A stretch of DNA of 64,000 nucleotides from Serinus canaria. Lineage: Eukaryota > Chordata > Aves > Passeriformes > Fringillidae. The notes below the pieces were generated by a model that did no database searches, was not told the DNA's origin, and saw only the letters and a program-made list of their open reading frames with translations. Location: positions 61,923,543 to 61,987,542 of the forward strand of contig NC_066314.1 of assembly GCF_022539315.1 (NCBI RefSeq). The letters are read 5' to 3'. Made by a program: the position numbers and the translations under genes. Numbering within the stretch: the first letter of the stretch is position 1; every line of letters begins with the position of its first letter. Below are positions 1-14,400 of this stretch, one piece after another.

Positions 1-2059
1 TCTCTTTGCTGTTCAAAACTAAAAGCAGAAAGTAAATTTTACTTAATTTTACTTTTATTTTTACTTTTATTTTACTTTACTTTATTTTTCTTTGAGGACT
101 CTTGTACAAAAAGTAAAAAGTTTTGTTGCAGATATCCAGGGAACTATTCCTTCCAGGAAAACTTAGGTTGGGTTTTAGGAACTTTTCTGTTTGAACTGTT
201 TTTTTGGGTTTTTTTTTGAATGGTGGAAGCTGGATTTTATAAGAACCTATAGTTTGGACTATACATTCTTGTTTAGATATCAGTGTATCCTTTATAAACA
301 TGCAGTGTGGATCCAGCCTTATCCTGTTTGTTGCCTCTGCTCTGTGAGAATAGCCCTGATTTTCTCTTGCTGCATCACTTAGAAGCATCATTCTCCCTCC
401 AGCTTGTTTAATGACTCAGCTTGTCTTCTGCCCAAGTTGAGATCATGTTTCTGGTTGTCTTTTTGAAAAAGGTAAAACTGTTGCAACACTGACAGGTGCT
501 GCATGCACTGTTGTAATACCTCCTTTGTAGTTTTGACTGGGATGTGTCGGCTGGAAGGGACAGGTGGAGCTGACAATTGCAGTAAAGATGGTTCAAATCA
601 CAAACTGAACTAATACAGTAGTGCACTTCAACATCACCTCTTTCCATCATGAACATATCTTGATCACCTGATATAAACATTTATTGTTTATAACATTGTT
701 ATAGTCTCATAAGTAGGAGCACTGAATAGAAGACTTGGATAAAGTAGCAAGCACGTTTGGGTTTTCATGTTGGGGGTTTCTTTTGAGCTGGTTTATAGGG
801 TTTTTTTTCTATTCCCTAGCCAGTCTTAAGTGGGCCATTTTGGTTAAGCCTTTATTGAAAACACAAAAGTCTTGATGTTTGTACAAACCATCCAAAACAA
901 GTAAGACCGGTAGTTGAAATCCCTGGGAGAGCAGCTGCTAACAGATGCTTAGAAAGGAGATCTTTCTCTAGTATATATATACCTTTCCAGCTGCCAGAAG
1001 ACTGTGGTTTAGCAGTTTCTTTGCAAGGGATTCTGTTTGGGTTACTTACTAGAAAGCAACTGATAGATCTGTTTTCTGCATTAGTTGTTCTGAACTTGTT
1101 TGTACTTTCCACTTCCATTTTGTCCTATTGCAGTGACTTCCATGATTTCATGCTGCTCATTCCCTTCCCCAATGAAATTAATGTCTCAAACCACAAAATA
1201 CTCTCTTCTCTTAATATGGACCTGTTATTTCCCTATACACTCTCCTTTTTATCTTCATCAGTATCAGTAGCTACTAAAAGCCAGTTTGTTACAGTTTGCA
1301 CAGTATGTTTTGGAATTGTTAAATATTGTCTGATTCAGTAATGTTTCCTTGCCTAGCAGGAACATGGTTTTTGTATCATTGTCTGCTCTAAGTGCATGTT
1401 TTGACACAAACTTTCTTATTTACAGCTAAGCCATTAGCAGGTTGCACCCCTCAGGCATTATTGTAACCATGATTCATGAGCACATTTTAGGTTTTTATTT
1501 TTATTTTCCTAATCTATGTAATTTAGAACAGCAATCTATAAAAACAGTATACAGGTATGGTGGTGGAGGGGACACCACCTGCACATTTCATGTTCTGTGG
1601 AGCACTGAAATATTGTTTTCAACTGTGTCTGCAGCCTGGGTTGAGTTCCTATGTCTTCTTTTCTTTCTTTCTTTTTCTTCTTTTTTTGACACTCATTAGG
1701 AAATACTTAGGAATGAAAACTCTTGCTGATCTTAAGTAAGAACAGTGTGTATCTGGTGCATTAGTGTGCAAAAGGAGCACTTTTTTGGTGAGGATTTCTA
1801 TTTCATCCCCACCATAAGACAGTGAATTGTTTTGCTCTACTGCCAGCAGACCACTTTGAAGGAACTAGTCAATTCATAAGGCTTTGCAGGGGAATCTTGC
1901 ATATCCTTCCCCTTTCTGGGGAAAACCAGGAAGAAAACTCACTAAACACCATTATATTCTTAAAAAAGAGAAAGGAAACTTTGATCCTCTGTTTTGATTG
2001 TTGCTCGTGGAGGGGTCTAGCTTTGGTAATCCTTCAAGATCAGCCACAGGTCTCTCTAA

Positions 2060-2295
2060 AATCAAAGAATAGCTGGGTGGAAGAGACCTTTAAAGGCCAT
2101 CCTGTCCAGCCTCTGCCATCAGCAGGGACATCTTCAGCTAGATTGGGTTGCTCAGACTCCTGTCCATTCTGACCTTGAATGTTTCCAGGGATGGGGCATC
2201 CACCACCTCTCTGGGCAACCTGTGCCAGTGTTTCATAACCCTCATCATAAAAAAAATCTTCCTTATATTTAATCTAAATCTGCCCTCTTTTATAA
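2060..2295 (-). mobile_element. CR1 LINE fragment, 3' end
   Basis: Reads as the complement of an avian CR1 3' end. It starts with the tggaagagacc/ccatcctgtccagcc block, continues through ggatggggcatccaccacc and ctctgggcaacctgtgccag, and ends near the catcataaaa...cttccttatatttaatctaaa block. The element's own sense strand is minus. It is strongly 5'-truncated, as most CR1 copies are. Boundaries are approximate. Confidence 0.85.
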
Positions 2296-3763
2296 AGTCA
2301 TGTAATTGCAGAATGGTTTGAGAAGCTAGAACTTCAGACAGAAGTTCATGCTAACTGTAATTATTAGATTGTATTGAATTATAATAATTTGAAAATTAAT
2401 CTTGTAGCACTTACAGCATGATCTAAGCAAATAACTGGGAACAGAGGAAGACAGCAAGAGAAAAGGATTGATTATGGATTTGCTTTTTAGGCAGTGATAG
2501 GAAAAGGGGCAGGGGCCCAATGGTTCTCCTGCAGGGAGCTAAGGGAAGGAAGGGAGGCTTGTGGTGGCTAGCTCTGTAGGATTGTTCAAGAAATGGTCTA
2601 GTGAGTTTATAAAAGGGTGTCATACCTTGCTGAAATGTGATGTCTAGAAAGCCATATATCTAGGGAGATAAAAGAGCAGGGAAGGGTCTTTACCTGGCTC
2701 TACTATCAGCTGTTTGGAGGGAGAGGAACACTGGTGAGATGCTGTCTCTGCCTCTCTGTCTTTTAAAAAAACTTAAAAAAAAAAACCAGCAAACCCAAAC
2801 AAACAACTGAACCACCTCTAAAATGAAAGAGGCCTGCCAGAGGGCAGAATGAGAGGAAGATATTGACAGGTATGATATTATGTAAACAGCAGGGACACAG
2901 CTGAGCTTTGTGGGAGAGAGAGTAGAGAAGTAAAAAGAAGTTAAACTGGAGCAGCTGGCATGAGCAGGGCAAGTGTGTGGGAGGTGGGGGGGAGAGAGCA
3001 TGAAGGAAAAAGCATTACCTGACTTGGAAAATAAATGTGAAGCACTAAGTGGAGTGGGAAATTCAGCCAAAACCCACAAGAGGGGAACAGCTCAGTTGTG
3101 AATGGGAGAAGGAGGTCATTTGGCATGAAGTAAGAAGATACAGGAATCCTTACACAGAAGGATGGGAGCTCTCTCAGACAGGGCTTGTTGGAGAGACAAG
3201 GATGCTGAAGGAATGCAGAGAGTCCTTGGTATGCATGAAATGCACTTGGACTATGGTACAAATAATTATTTTATTATTATTTTTTTCATCCATGATGTCT
3301 TCCCTGCTGTAGTTCAGGTTTGAACAGCCCCTTCCCTCTTCTTAGTACAATTGCACAGTGGTTTGTGCTGAACAGAAGTGTGGGAAATGATCCATGTTTA
3401 GGGGTAGAGAAGGGGGAAGTCCAGTCAGAATGTCTCCCTCTATTCTGGCTCTGATCCAGAGAGGTGCCATGTAAACTAGGGCAACACTATTAGGCGTGGA
3501 TTGAGGAAGTGAGATTATGGCTAAACGTGATGAGTAATTAAGGAACTGCAGAAATAATAAATAAGTACTGCAGAAGCTTGGCTGGTTGAATTCTCTGAAT
3601 TTGAGAGCTGTGCTAGAAACCATTTCTAAGAGGTTTCCCTGACACATGTAGTCTTTTGCAGATGTCCATGCTCTTTTGTGCAGTTTCTTTTGGAATCATG
3701 GGAGTAGAAGAATGCTTGCTGTTCTACCCCCATGTTTTTCCTGAAGGAGAGGCATGTCATACA

Positions 3764-4140
3764 TGTCACCGACATGTTTTATGAAAAATCCTTTCTTTAA
3801 GATTTTTCCTCTTGAGAAGTTTAAAGGCTTCAAGAACAAAATATAAACAATGATTATCTGCTGCTGTGGAGTGCAACAAGTAGATCTGTGATTAGTCTCA
3901 TGTGTTTGTTTTTAATTAATGGCCAATCACAGTTTAGCTGTCTAGACTGTCTCAGTTAGAGACAAACCTTTGTGATTCATTCTTTTTCTATTCTTAAATA
4001 GCCTTCTGATGAATCTTTTCTACTTTAGTATAGTGTTTAATATAATATGTATCATAAAATAATAAATCAAGCCTTCTGAAACATAGAGTCAAGATTCTCG
4101 TCTCTTCCCTCATCCTAAGACCCCTGCAAACACCATCACA
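3764..4140 (+). mobile_element. Solo LTR of an endogenous retrovirus, copy 1
   Basis: About 377 bp starting TGTCACCGACA and ending with a CA-rich terminus. It is clearly related along its length to the element at 52557-52957: shared aaaaatcctttc, tctgctgctgtgga, gactgtctcag, cttctgatga and ataaaataataaatcaag blocks. AATAAA at 4061-4066 sets the plus orientation, sense to CHPT1. The flanks may be a decayed 6-bp duplication (CATACA before, CACACA after if the element ends at 4138). No internal retroviral genes are present. Confidence 0.82.
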
Positions 4141-7100
4141 CACACGTACCTGTCAAACACTTCATGTAGATGTCTTTGTTTTGACATGCTCTGGGTTAGC
4201 AGATGACCAACAACCAGGTTCTGGGGTTGTAGTATCTTCACACACCCCTTTGAGCATCCTCTTCTCCCTCTCTGCCTCCTCCCCCTCAGTTTTCTGTTCT
4301 CTTCTAGTTCTGTGAGAACAGCACCTAGGTCTGGCCAAATAATGCATTTGCTTGGGCAGACTATAACTTAGGGCAGAGATAATAAACACCTCATCAGTGA
4401 AAAGCTGATGATTACTGGGAGCCTCCTGACCTTTCTGCTTAGCCATGTCAGCATTCTCAGATGCTCCCACTTCTCTAATTTGAAAACTACTTGGGTCCAG
4501 TGTGGGAAGCCATCAGGGGATATCCCTGAATGGACAGCCAGGCACGTGAGAAGGCAAAGGAGACAGCAGCAAGAGCTGTATTGGGAGGGTGGATAGCAGA
4601 GAAAATCCATGGTTATTAGGAACCTTTGGTGATTTGGAAAACTGTGTTTTACCAGTTAAATCATTAGTGCTGCTAAATGATAGTTGATCACAAGTGAATT
4701 TTGTTTCTTACCACTCTGTTTTAGATTTGAACTCACAGCCTAGAGGGATGAAATGCTCCAGATAGTGTTTCTAAGCTCTCTGACATATGCTATTCTTACT
4801 AGGATCTTTTTCCTTTCTCTTTAACTGTGGGGGATACTGATGCATCTGCTACAGGTGCTAATGGATACACATGATCCTCACTGGGAAACAGATGAAAATG
4901 CTCACCCTTTGTCCAGGGCAGACAGAGTGCTTGAGGGATTCTGATTTGTCTCAGTAGGAGCTAATGCAAACAGATCGGTCTGAATGATCATAGCTGTACC
5001 ATAACTTGCAACTGGAAAAAAAGCTACTGTTTTGTCAAAAAGCCCTAATAGGAGAAGTTTGAGTTAAAGCTGATGTATTTGTTTATTTTTGCATATATTG
5101 TGTTACAATTGCTTTGTGAGAAGCTAAATGTAGATCTCGAGTTATCTTTTCATAATTAATAGTTTGTCACCATAAGGACACCTCACACTGCAGATGACCT
5201 TTGTGGCACTTCACAGAAATATTGCTGATAAAATTGGTTGTCTTTCAAATACTCCTTTAAAAGACAGCAGTAGAACCAGTGATTTCTCACGGCCTTTCTG
5301 GTCTGGAGCTGCTGTGTTTGAGATTCTCTGGTATTCTCCATGTTACAAGTTATTCTGAAAGCCTATGTATGTACTGTGGTAACTTTAGTATGTGGATTAT
5401 ATCACAGCTAAAATTATCTCAGCTTCAACCAAGTCCTGACTCTGATTTTATGTTCTGAAGTACCTGAGCAATGACTGACAGCCCTCTGTTTTTGAAAGGT
5501 GGAGAGCAAGTGGAGGTAGCTGCAGTCCTCCTGCACAGTGTAAGACCAAGTGAGCTCGTGCCATGAGAGACCCTTGAGTTCTCTGTGCCTCTCTGGGGCT
5601 TTTGGTGATCCTCAGTCCTGGGGTAGCTACAGGTACCTCCTGTTCTCCACAGGCTCTATCCTTTCCCTTTCATTAGAGGAGTGAAACTTTTTCAAAAGGT
5701 GGCTAAAACTTTCCTCCCTGGTTTAACCACATCCCCCAAGTCAAGATTCCTTTGTTTAATTAGACTAAAATGGAGCATAAATCTAAGAAACTCAATTCCA
5801 CCACGAAGCATCAAACTTGTATTGCTGTCCTCACTTGACCTGGATTTCTATAGTGTGATCTTTGCAGGAGTTATCAAATACCTGTATATTAAATGTCCAA
5901 CGGAATAATAATATTTCCTCATCCTCTTTCAACTGCTTAAGGCTTCCTACATGATCTGTGATAACAATTTTTCTTGGTTCCTTGGACTAAGGGAGGAGAC
6001 AGCCTTGCCAGTTCTGAAGAATGTTTTAAGTTTTCTATATTTTGATTTGCATACAAATCCAGAGCTTGCACCTTGAGTTCCTGATGCTTAGGTTGTCTTT
6101 TCCTACAAAGCTGGGTGAAGCAGCCAACCAATTGACTTTGATAACAGTGCATCAGCCAGCCTGAAATACACGAGGAATTCTTAAATAAAAGTAAAAATGC
6201 TATTCAGAACTGGACTTCCCTTAAGCATGTGGCTGCTTAGTGTGTTTTGTGACCAGTCTAACTGGAGGCATAACTTCTTCTAGCTCAAGACAGTGAGTAT
6301 AATGAGGATGAGACATCAGAATGTCTAGAGGAGCAACTGCACCTCATCTGCATTCTTACTGCTGCCTTTGAACTGAGTTTTCCCTTCTTCCCCAGTAGTG
6401 ACTCTGGGTTTAGTTGAGTGTGGACAAATCTGAGCACACTGAGATCTGATCTGTTGTCTAATCTGCTTAATAGCCTTTACTGGTCTTAGGAAATATGTGG
6501 ACAAATGTTGGTCAATTTGTGCTGCAGGAGAGGAGTTGCAGAGATGCAGCAGCACCACAGCAGCTGTTCCTAAGTAGGGAGTGGGAAAGGATTCAGCTCT
6601 GTGTCTGCCTGTGGGTGTTTGTTTGTTTAACCTGCAAGTTGCATTTCCAGCATTTTTATCTGACTTCGTTTTTGTGAACAGTACTCCTGAATGCTAAGGG
6701 AAGTACTGGAAACTGGAAAATACATGAAGTAAAAATGTTGCTTGTGCTTTGTTCCAAAGGTGTTTAAAATAATTTTAAACAAAACTAATTCCTAGACAAA
6801 GCCAGACTGACTGTGCATATGAAAACAGTGCTTTTCAAAGGAATGACTGCAGAACAGTTCCTTTGAACCTAAGAGTGGTGTTATTGTCACAGTTTGGTTT
6901 GAAACTGATTATATATATTAAGTAGATAGTTTCTCCTTAATATTTAGTGAATTACTTAATTTTTTAAGCCCTGTCCAAAGTGCCTAGGTAGTTAATTTTT
7001 TATGTTGGAAAAAATATCTTTCCCTAAAGGCTGAAGTCTTTATTTATTAAAAAACTTGGTGGGTTTTTATATCTATATGTTGTAAATATGAGCAAATCAT

Positions 7101-7525
7101 CTATGTGTCTGTGACACAAACTGCTGAAAGCTTTAGTAAGTGCATTGCAACTACTTTCTTTTTTAAGGATGATTTTTATTTTTATAACATTTTCCAGCAC
7201 AAAGAATGCAAATAATCACAGGAATATTGTGGGTTTAAGGTGGAAAAGAATGACAGTTGATGCAGAAGAGGGGCCAAAGTTTTGGATTTGTTTTTGTTTA
7301 AATAAATAGAAGGACCTGAGTTCCACTGGTGTATCTGAAATAGTCCATTACAGTAGTTACTGCAATCCATGTAGATATTAGTGCAAGGTGTTTGGTTTGT
7401 CCATTAAGCAACAAAAAGCACAATATAGTACAGTTTTGTGGTGAACCTTATTTTACCTTTAATGAAACAGATTATCCTAAAAAATTGGGAACTACCTGGT
7501 AACCTTTTATGTGAATCTCTTTCAG

Positions 7526-7673
7526 GCACCTTTTTGGGCATACATCCTGGGTGCACTAGGACTTTTTATCTACCAGTCTCTGGATGCCATTGATGGGAAG
7601 CAAGCCAGAAGAACAAACAGTAGTTCTCCCCTTGGAGAGCTCTTTGATCATGGTTGCGACTCTATTTCCACAG
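7526..7673 (+). CDS. CHPT1: CHPT1 coding exon with catalytic motif
   Basis: Begins [18 protein letters not shown] and carries the whole catalytic CDP-alcohol phosphotransferase signature with its aspartates. Acceptor ctctttcag before 7526, donor gtagcc at 7674. It starts in phase 0 and ends with one base of a split Val codon. This is the first CHPT1 coding exon visible. Confidence 0.95.
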
Positions 7674-8444
7674 GTAGCCTTAATTTACTGTCACCCCTCC
7701 TAGTTTATAAAAGTTGCCTGTTTTCAGGAGCAGCTGACTAATAACAGAATTGTTGAAGTTGAAAAGGACCTCTGGAGATCATCTAGTCCAAACCCCTGCT
7801 CAGAACAGGGTTTTTTTACGATAACTTCACCATCTCCTGAGCTTTGCATCCCTGGCCAGTAACAGGGTGGTTAGAAGTTCCTTTGGCTGATGTTGGGTAA
7901 GATGTGTTCTGCTCTTAACTGTGCATCTTCATGTACTCCCCTTTAGGAGTAAGGTGCCAAAATATCAGTTTGGTAATAGGGCATCCAGCCTGGCACTTAC
8001 AAAAAGGGTAATTTATATTCCTTAGAAGAAGTAGTTTTAAAAAAGTTGGGAGTCCTTAAAAAGTAAGCCTTGCTGAGTTTCACTTTCCATAACTGAGCTG
8101 CTGTTGGTGCCAATGCCTGTAGTTCCGTAAAGCTCAATGGCTGAGACAGTTGCTCTGGGAATTGGTACCTTCTTTGTGTGTCACTTCCCAGAGAAGTGCA
8201 GCTGCCAGTCTTCCTGAGCTTGGCCCTTCAGCTGAAGTTGTAGGTGTTGCAAAGAACACGAGATGACAAGGACAGGAGGAGGGAGAACAGCCACTGTAGG
8301 CCAGAGGGCAGAGCCCTGCCTTGGCAGAAAAGGAGTGCTGTGTTTTGGTTTCTCCTGCCAGGTCTGCCCCTGAGGGTCAGCTACTCAGTAAAGTATCAGT
8401 CATAGCATTGCTTTGTTAGAGTGATGTAAAATGTCCTATGGTTT

Positions 8445-8476
<32 letters not shown>

Positions 8477-11400
8477 TGAATTTCTGTTAACTTCAAGCAA
8501 AGAAGATATATGACTGACATATTCATTTCTGCTTTTCAGTATTTGTTGTCCTTGGATCCTGCATAGCAATCCGACTAGGAACAAATCCTGACTGGTTGTT
8601 TTTCTGTTGTTTTGTGGGACTGTTCATGTTCTATTCTGCTCACTGGCAGACATACGTATCAGGCATACTAAGGTTTGGAAAGTAAGTAGGTGTCATTAGA
8701 ACTACATGTGTCATTAGAACTACTTGTGACTGCTAGCTCCTTAATTTCAGTTTCTTCTTAGTTTACTCCCTGCTTTCTCTTTTTCTTACCTTCTTTCTCA
8801 TCTCCCTTCCAATCCAGCAGACTTGTGTTTTACCTGACAAGAACTTGAAACTCTGCATAATACTGAACTCTGCTGTTCTTTTAGCAGCTGATTTTAGCTC
8901 TATATGCTTTGTTTGCATGCATTTGGCTCCTTTTTCTGCATATTTATTGTCAGAACCCATACAAGCACCGTGCAGGTTCAGGCCAGAGGTCTTGTTTACA
9001 TTGCAGACAAGTGCCCTGTGTAGGAGTAGGGACAGAGCAAGCATTTGGGTACCTCCCTTTGTAATCTCCCAGCTAGAACAGTTTCAGCCCCAGGGCACTC
9101 TAAACCACATGCATTTTAGAGAATTTCCCCTGCTAATGGGTTTCCCTTTCATAGACATCTTCAGTCTTCCTTGGAATGAACTCTCTGCACCCATTGCATC
9201 CTTAAGGAGTTCCAGGGATCTGTGGCAATGCTTGAAGAATTACCCTACATTTATGTGAGGGCCTTTTTAAAATCTGGCTCATACTGGCTTTGATGTCCTT
9301 TAGGTTTTATGTTAGGTCAGTTCTAGAGACTGCTGTGATGCTGTTCATGACTTGATAAAAAATTTATCTGTTTCACTGCAGCATAGGAGGAGAAGTCATG
9401 ACATTTATGTAAAAGACAATAATTTCAGTTTAACTGCTAATAATGAAGGGATTGCTGCACCCTCCTATACTTGGGGTAGTGCCTGGCCACGGCCTTTTGC
9501 TGGTTTTAAGGAACAAGCTTCACTTCAGTATAATTACTTCTGAAAAGAGGAAAAGGTCTGAGACTTCTTTGGCAGCAGAACTGAAAACAAGGGATATATG
9601 AAGGCTGTCCTGCTAATGCCAGTCACTTGCTAAATCACCTGTACATAATCCTACTTAGCTCTGCTCTGCAAGAAGTGCCTTAGCAAGTCAGCAGGCACAC
9701 AGGCTGGTGACCAGCTATCCCTGCACATTGCATCAAATGCAGCTGTCTCTGTGATATGATAAGAGCTCTTTTTGATTTGCTGGTAATGCATTTTACCACA
9801 TTATTACATTTACCACTGTAATTCTTCTGCCTGCCTACACATCCTATTGTTTTTAAAGGACATCTTGTGCTGTAAACAAAAATAGGTGCTTTACAGTGAT
9901 GGCTGAAATAGAATACTTTCTGTCCGTGACAGTAGGCTGCTCTGAAGGGAGGTGGACTAGGCCATGAGCTCTGGCCTTTTGCAGACATGACTGCTTTTCT
10001 GTACCTTTTATTCTTCCAAATAAAGAGAGGAAAATCATGAGAATGATTTCCCCACATCAGGAAGGCAGTGAGACTCCTTTACCACATAAAGATTTTGTTA
10101 AAAACTTGGTGACTTCTACTTAAACATAATGCTAGTTAGTGTACAAACAGCTCAGAATGGCCTGGTGTTCCATGATTACTGTTTAAAGTTAAACAGACAC
10201 AACTTTTCCATGACATAACTTATTTCTGTCCAGTGAAAACGGGTTACTTCTTTTTTTCAAGGCTCCCAATTTTGTTTCTCCTAAACATAGAGGTGTGAAG
10301 AAGGCATTTGTGTAGTGCTCTAAATATGCTGGTACGCAATAATGTGGATGGAAGTTTTCACTCATGCTATTTCTCAGTTAGCAGCACTCAATTTTAGAAA
10401 TAAATCACAAATGAGACTCCTAGTGCTGATGGCAGGAAGGATCCAGAGGGCTGAATAATGTGACACTGTCAGGTATCTGATTAAAGTCTTTGTGCTCTGA
10501 TTTGGCTTCTGTTGCCACCAACAGTCTGAGCCATTGTAAGACTGAGTATTAAACTTTGGCACAACTTCAAGTTTGAGCCTCCTCTCCCCACCAGCAACAA
10601 CAAAGGCAATGCAGATTAGGAATCCTGTTGTTAATAGTACAGAGTGCAACCTCTGAACAATTGCACATGGATGCTTTTGCATAAGGTAACCAGCAAGTTC
10701 AGCAATGGCAGGGTGATGTAACACTTCATCCCTGGCAGAGAAGGAAGAGCCCACTCCCAGCCCCACTGTCCTGTGACACTCTGTCACTGGACCTCAAGCC
10801 ACTTCATTAAATGGGCAGAAGGTGAAAAGCCTACACTGGACTGGCAGGCTGGACTGGTTCACCTTACAGTCTAGTGAGCACTTCAGCAAATAAAACTGAA
10901 GGAATACAACACCTTAGGGAGGACTCCCCATGCTCTTGGCTTCAAGAAGTGATGAGGACCTCAGCTTATCATCTAACTGCAGTTTAAACTCTGGATCCTC
11001 TAAGTGTCACAAGATTGTGATTAAATTTAGCATATTTTATCACCATCTTTCTGATGAAAGAAGAGAGTTTTAACTGAGATTATCAAGTTCAGATAAATGT
11101 TTTCCATTACCTAAAAGATGATTGCTATCTTCTTCTAAAACTCCACTGCTTCCTGTGCAGATAGGTCATGTGCTAAATAAGTAGCAATACACATTGGCCC
11201 TAATACCTTAAAACAGCAAATTTATTCCAACTGCTAAAGGAAATCTTGAACATTCGTTATCAGTGTTTGCTGGTAACTGTAGTATGAAGATAAGATACCT
11301 GTCTCAAAACATTTGGTACCATAAAAGGTAATTTTTATATGCACTTTTTTTTTTTGGTCATTATTTTTATTATTTGTGCTAAAGCTTAAAAAGTAATGAT

Positions 11401-14400
11401 TTTTTTTTTCTTGAGCCTTGGCTCCATGTGATGTTTCATCAATTAAATGCAAAAATAAAGAGTTGTCTGTCTTGTCTGAGAACAAAAAAAAAAGGTGAAA
11501 TATGGAGTCTGGACTTCATAGGGCATACAAGGCACCTTTCCTAAAACAGCTTTTATGGAGGAAAGTAAGATAGCAATTATATGTTCTCAGAAATATGGCA
11601 AATGCTTACGTATCCACTGACTCAGTCCTCCCTTATTTTGTAGGCTGTATCTGTCAAGTTTTCATGATATGAAGCTTAAAGAAATCCCTTCTTTCCCAGC
11701 CTGCTTGTTACAGTGTCGGCTTTTATATGCTGTGCTTTTAATAGAAATGTTTGATTGCATTTACTATGAGCTTTCCTTAAACCTTGATTTGACACTTACA
11801 CATCACCAAGTGTGTAAATTTGTACAGAATTTTCCAGTAGTTAACAGTGTATTCCTTAGAGTCCCCCTTTCAAAATTTTATGTAGCTTGCTCCAGAAAAG
11901 GAGTACAGCTTTCATTTTAAATCTTATCCAGAGATGTGTGCCCCCATATAGAGTAGTTTCCTCAGTCAAGGAAAGTAATATTCTATATATATTTATATCA
12001 TTTGAAGTACAGTTACTGGGGGTTTAATTACCCCCTCCCTCCACACACACTTCACACTTAGAGCAAAAAGTCCTTGAACTAAATCTCTTTTTTTTCCCCT
12101 TTCACAGAATTGATGTAACTGAAGTTCAGATCACCATAACAATGCTGCTCTTGATAACTGCCTATGGAGGAGCAGGAATGTGGGACTATAAGGTGAGTGT
12201 GTTAAGTGTTCAGAGTTCCTGCTGAGTATCTTGTCAAGTGTCCACAGTTCCTGTGGTATTTGAAGCTGCTCTGTGCAAGCATTATCAACATCTACTAGTT
12301 CTGTAATGTTGATTTAGCTTATTGTAGAAGTGTAGGTTATTTTAATGGCATAGTTAACTTAGATCTATTGGTGTGACTCTCTGTGCACAGATTTATGCTA
12401 CATAGAGGAAAAAAGACCCCATCTGCCACATATAATTTTCTGATCTGGAACTAGTACTCCACACATACTTAAGCTTTAGCAAATAGGGTTTTTTCTGGTT
12501 ATATATATTTTGTATATTTTATTGTAAGGCATACATTTCAGTTAAAAATGTATGGATTAAATGCTTAAATTTAATGAAACTGTGGGATGAAGCCAGGGGG
12601 TTTTGGTTAAGTTATTCATATTTGTGTTGATGCAATGTACTGATTTTTAAGAATTATGTCACAGCCATGTAAATGTAAATATTTATATTTAAAACATTGT
12701 TTTCTGTCCCAAAACATTTCCATATCTGTGGCTTTTATTCTGATCTTTAAGATGCACTGTATTGGACAGTATCAAAAGATCTTCAACTTTCTAGGGCTTT
12801 GGTTACAGTGCAAAGAGCTGATTGGTTACAGTGCAAAGAGCTGAGACTTACTTTTCCATACTATTGATAACCAATAGAAATCAAAACTAGTTCAAAAGTT
12901 TACTCGGCAATTAAGGAATGTTTAGCAAAACTTTGTTTCCTTTTCCCAGCCTTTTTTTTTTTCTATTTTCAAAAAGCTTGTCTCCATGTTGGAAAACAAA
13001 GTAGGTGCATTAAACTTAAATTATGATTAATTTTTTCCTCAATATTAGAATCTGTTGTAGTTATGCTGTATCACAAAAAACTATATATTCAAAAAATGTA
13101 GTAAACAGTTTCCATTTATTACTTCTTTTTAAAATCCTCTGCTGCCTTTGGAAGTTTCCTTGACACTGCAATTGATTCCAAAAGGTAACTGTTTAATTAA
13201 AATTTGTATCTGGAGATTTTTCATGATAGTCCCGTGATATGCAAAGATACAGCATACAAATAACATGCCAAAACACACAGCAGGCAGATGGTGTTTGTTT
13301 TTCCTGTGGATCAGTGTTGTTTTATCTAGTGGAATAGAAGGAACTATCCCTTTTCCTGCTCCCATATCATGGTGATTGATGGCAGTAGTCTGTGTCATGT
13401 TTTTGCTTGTGTGGAAAAATATTTGAAGAACATATTACAGAGGAGAAGACTAAGATCTAGCTGTCAAGAACAGAACTTAAGTACTCAGTAGTGGAGTTTA
13501 AGCCTTACAAAAGATACTTCTTGTTTTCTTAGTAAGGAAACAAATTTTAAACACTGTTGTCCTGAGCTTGTTCCCAGGAAAGTGAGGGTTCAAATAAAAC
13601 ATTTCTTTAGTAGGTAAGAGTAGCTGCTTTAATCACTTCTTAAAAAAGTTGTGTGCTTAACTTTTAATATATTTCTCTTTTTTTGTTGTGGTTTGTTTGT
13701 TCTTTGTTTGTTTTGGTTTTGTTTCTTTTGTGTTCTGCTAAGGTCCCTTTGCTGGGCTTAGAACTGAAGTTCTTTGCAGTTATTGGCATCCTGTGTGGAA
13801 CAGCAATTTCTTTTTTCAATTACTTCCGTGTCATCTTTGGTGGAGGGGTTGGAAAGAATGGATCTACAATAGCAGTAAGTTGCTCTAAAAATTCAATTGA
13901 TGTTTGAATAATTTATGCCCATAATTTATGATGTTTCAGATGATCCATAAGGGTTTTATTTGTTTAAGCTTTTAAGCAGACAGGCACATGAGTGTTAGAT
14001 GGCTAAAGCAAAGTTCATTATCTACCTTCTCTCTGCCTGCCTGTTACTGGATTTCTTCTGTCATGGGAACCAGCAGTGAATTTTCCTAAAAAATTGATTA
14101 GTGGTCAAAGGGTACTTGAAAGGGTATTAAGAGCAGTGGCATAATACTAATGGATTTTGACAAGTTTTAACAACTCTGGTTTTGTTTAATGGGATTTGAA
14201 ATATGTATAAAACTTGGACTTTATCACATGAATGAAGTTTAAGACAAATTTTCCATCCCTTTATATCATAGGGAACAAGTGTTCTTTCACCAGCCCTGCA
14301 CATTGGTCTGCTTATCACATTGGCCATTACAATTTATAAAAAGTCTACAACTCAGCTCTTTGAGAAACATTCTTGCCTGTATGTCTTGACGTTTGGGTTT

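Larger units (their letters stand above)
1..7525 (+). other. CHPT1 intron (5' end outside window)
   Basis: No exon or RNA gene is supportable here. The stretch is AT-rich and opens with a TTTTA-type simple repeat (about 40-90). It carries a CR1 fragment (about 2060-2295) and a solo LTR (3764-4140). The open frames, including a 129-codon one at 2690-3079 and a 116-codon one running into the CR1 fragment, lack homology or splice context. Confidence 0.8.

Noticed and set aside
4543..4548. Perfect E-box CACGTG
   Set aside because: A single six-base motif deep in the CHPT1 intron with no supporting context.
8845..9258. 137-codon plus-strand frame in a CHPT1 intron
   Set aside because: No homology, and including it would break the CHPT1 phase between 8681 and 12108.
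10374..10787. 137-codon minus-strand frame in a CHPT1 intron
   Set aside because: No recognisable domain, and the residue pattern is that of non-coding DNA; not flanked by usable splice sites in a gene.
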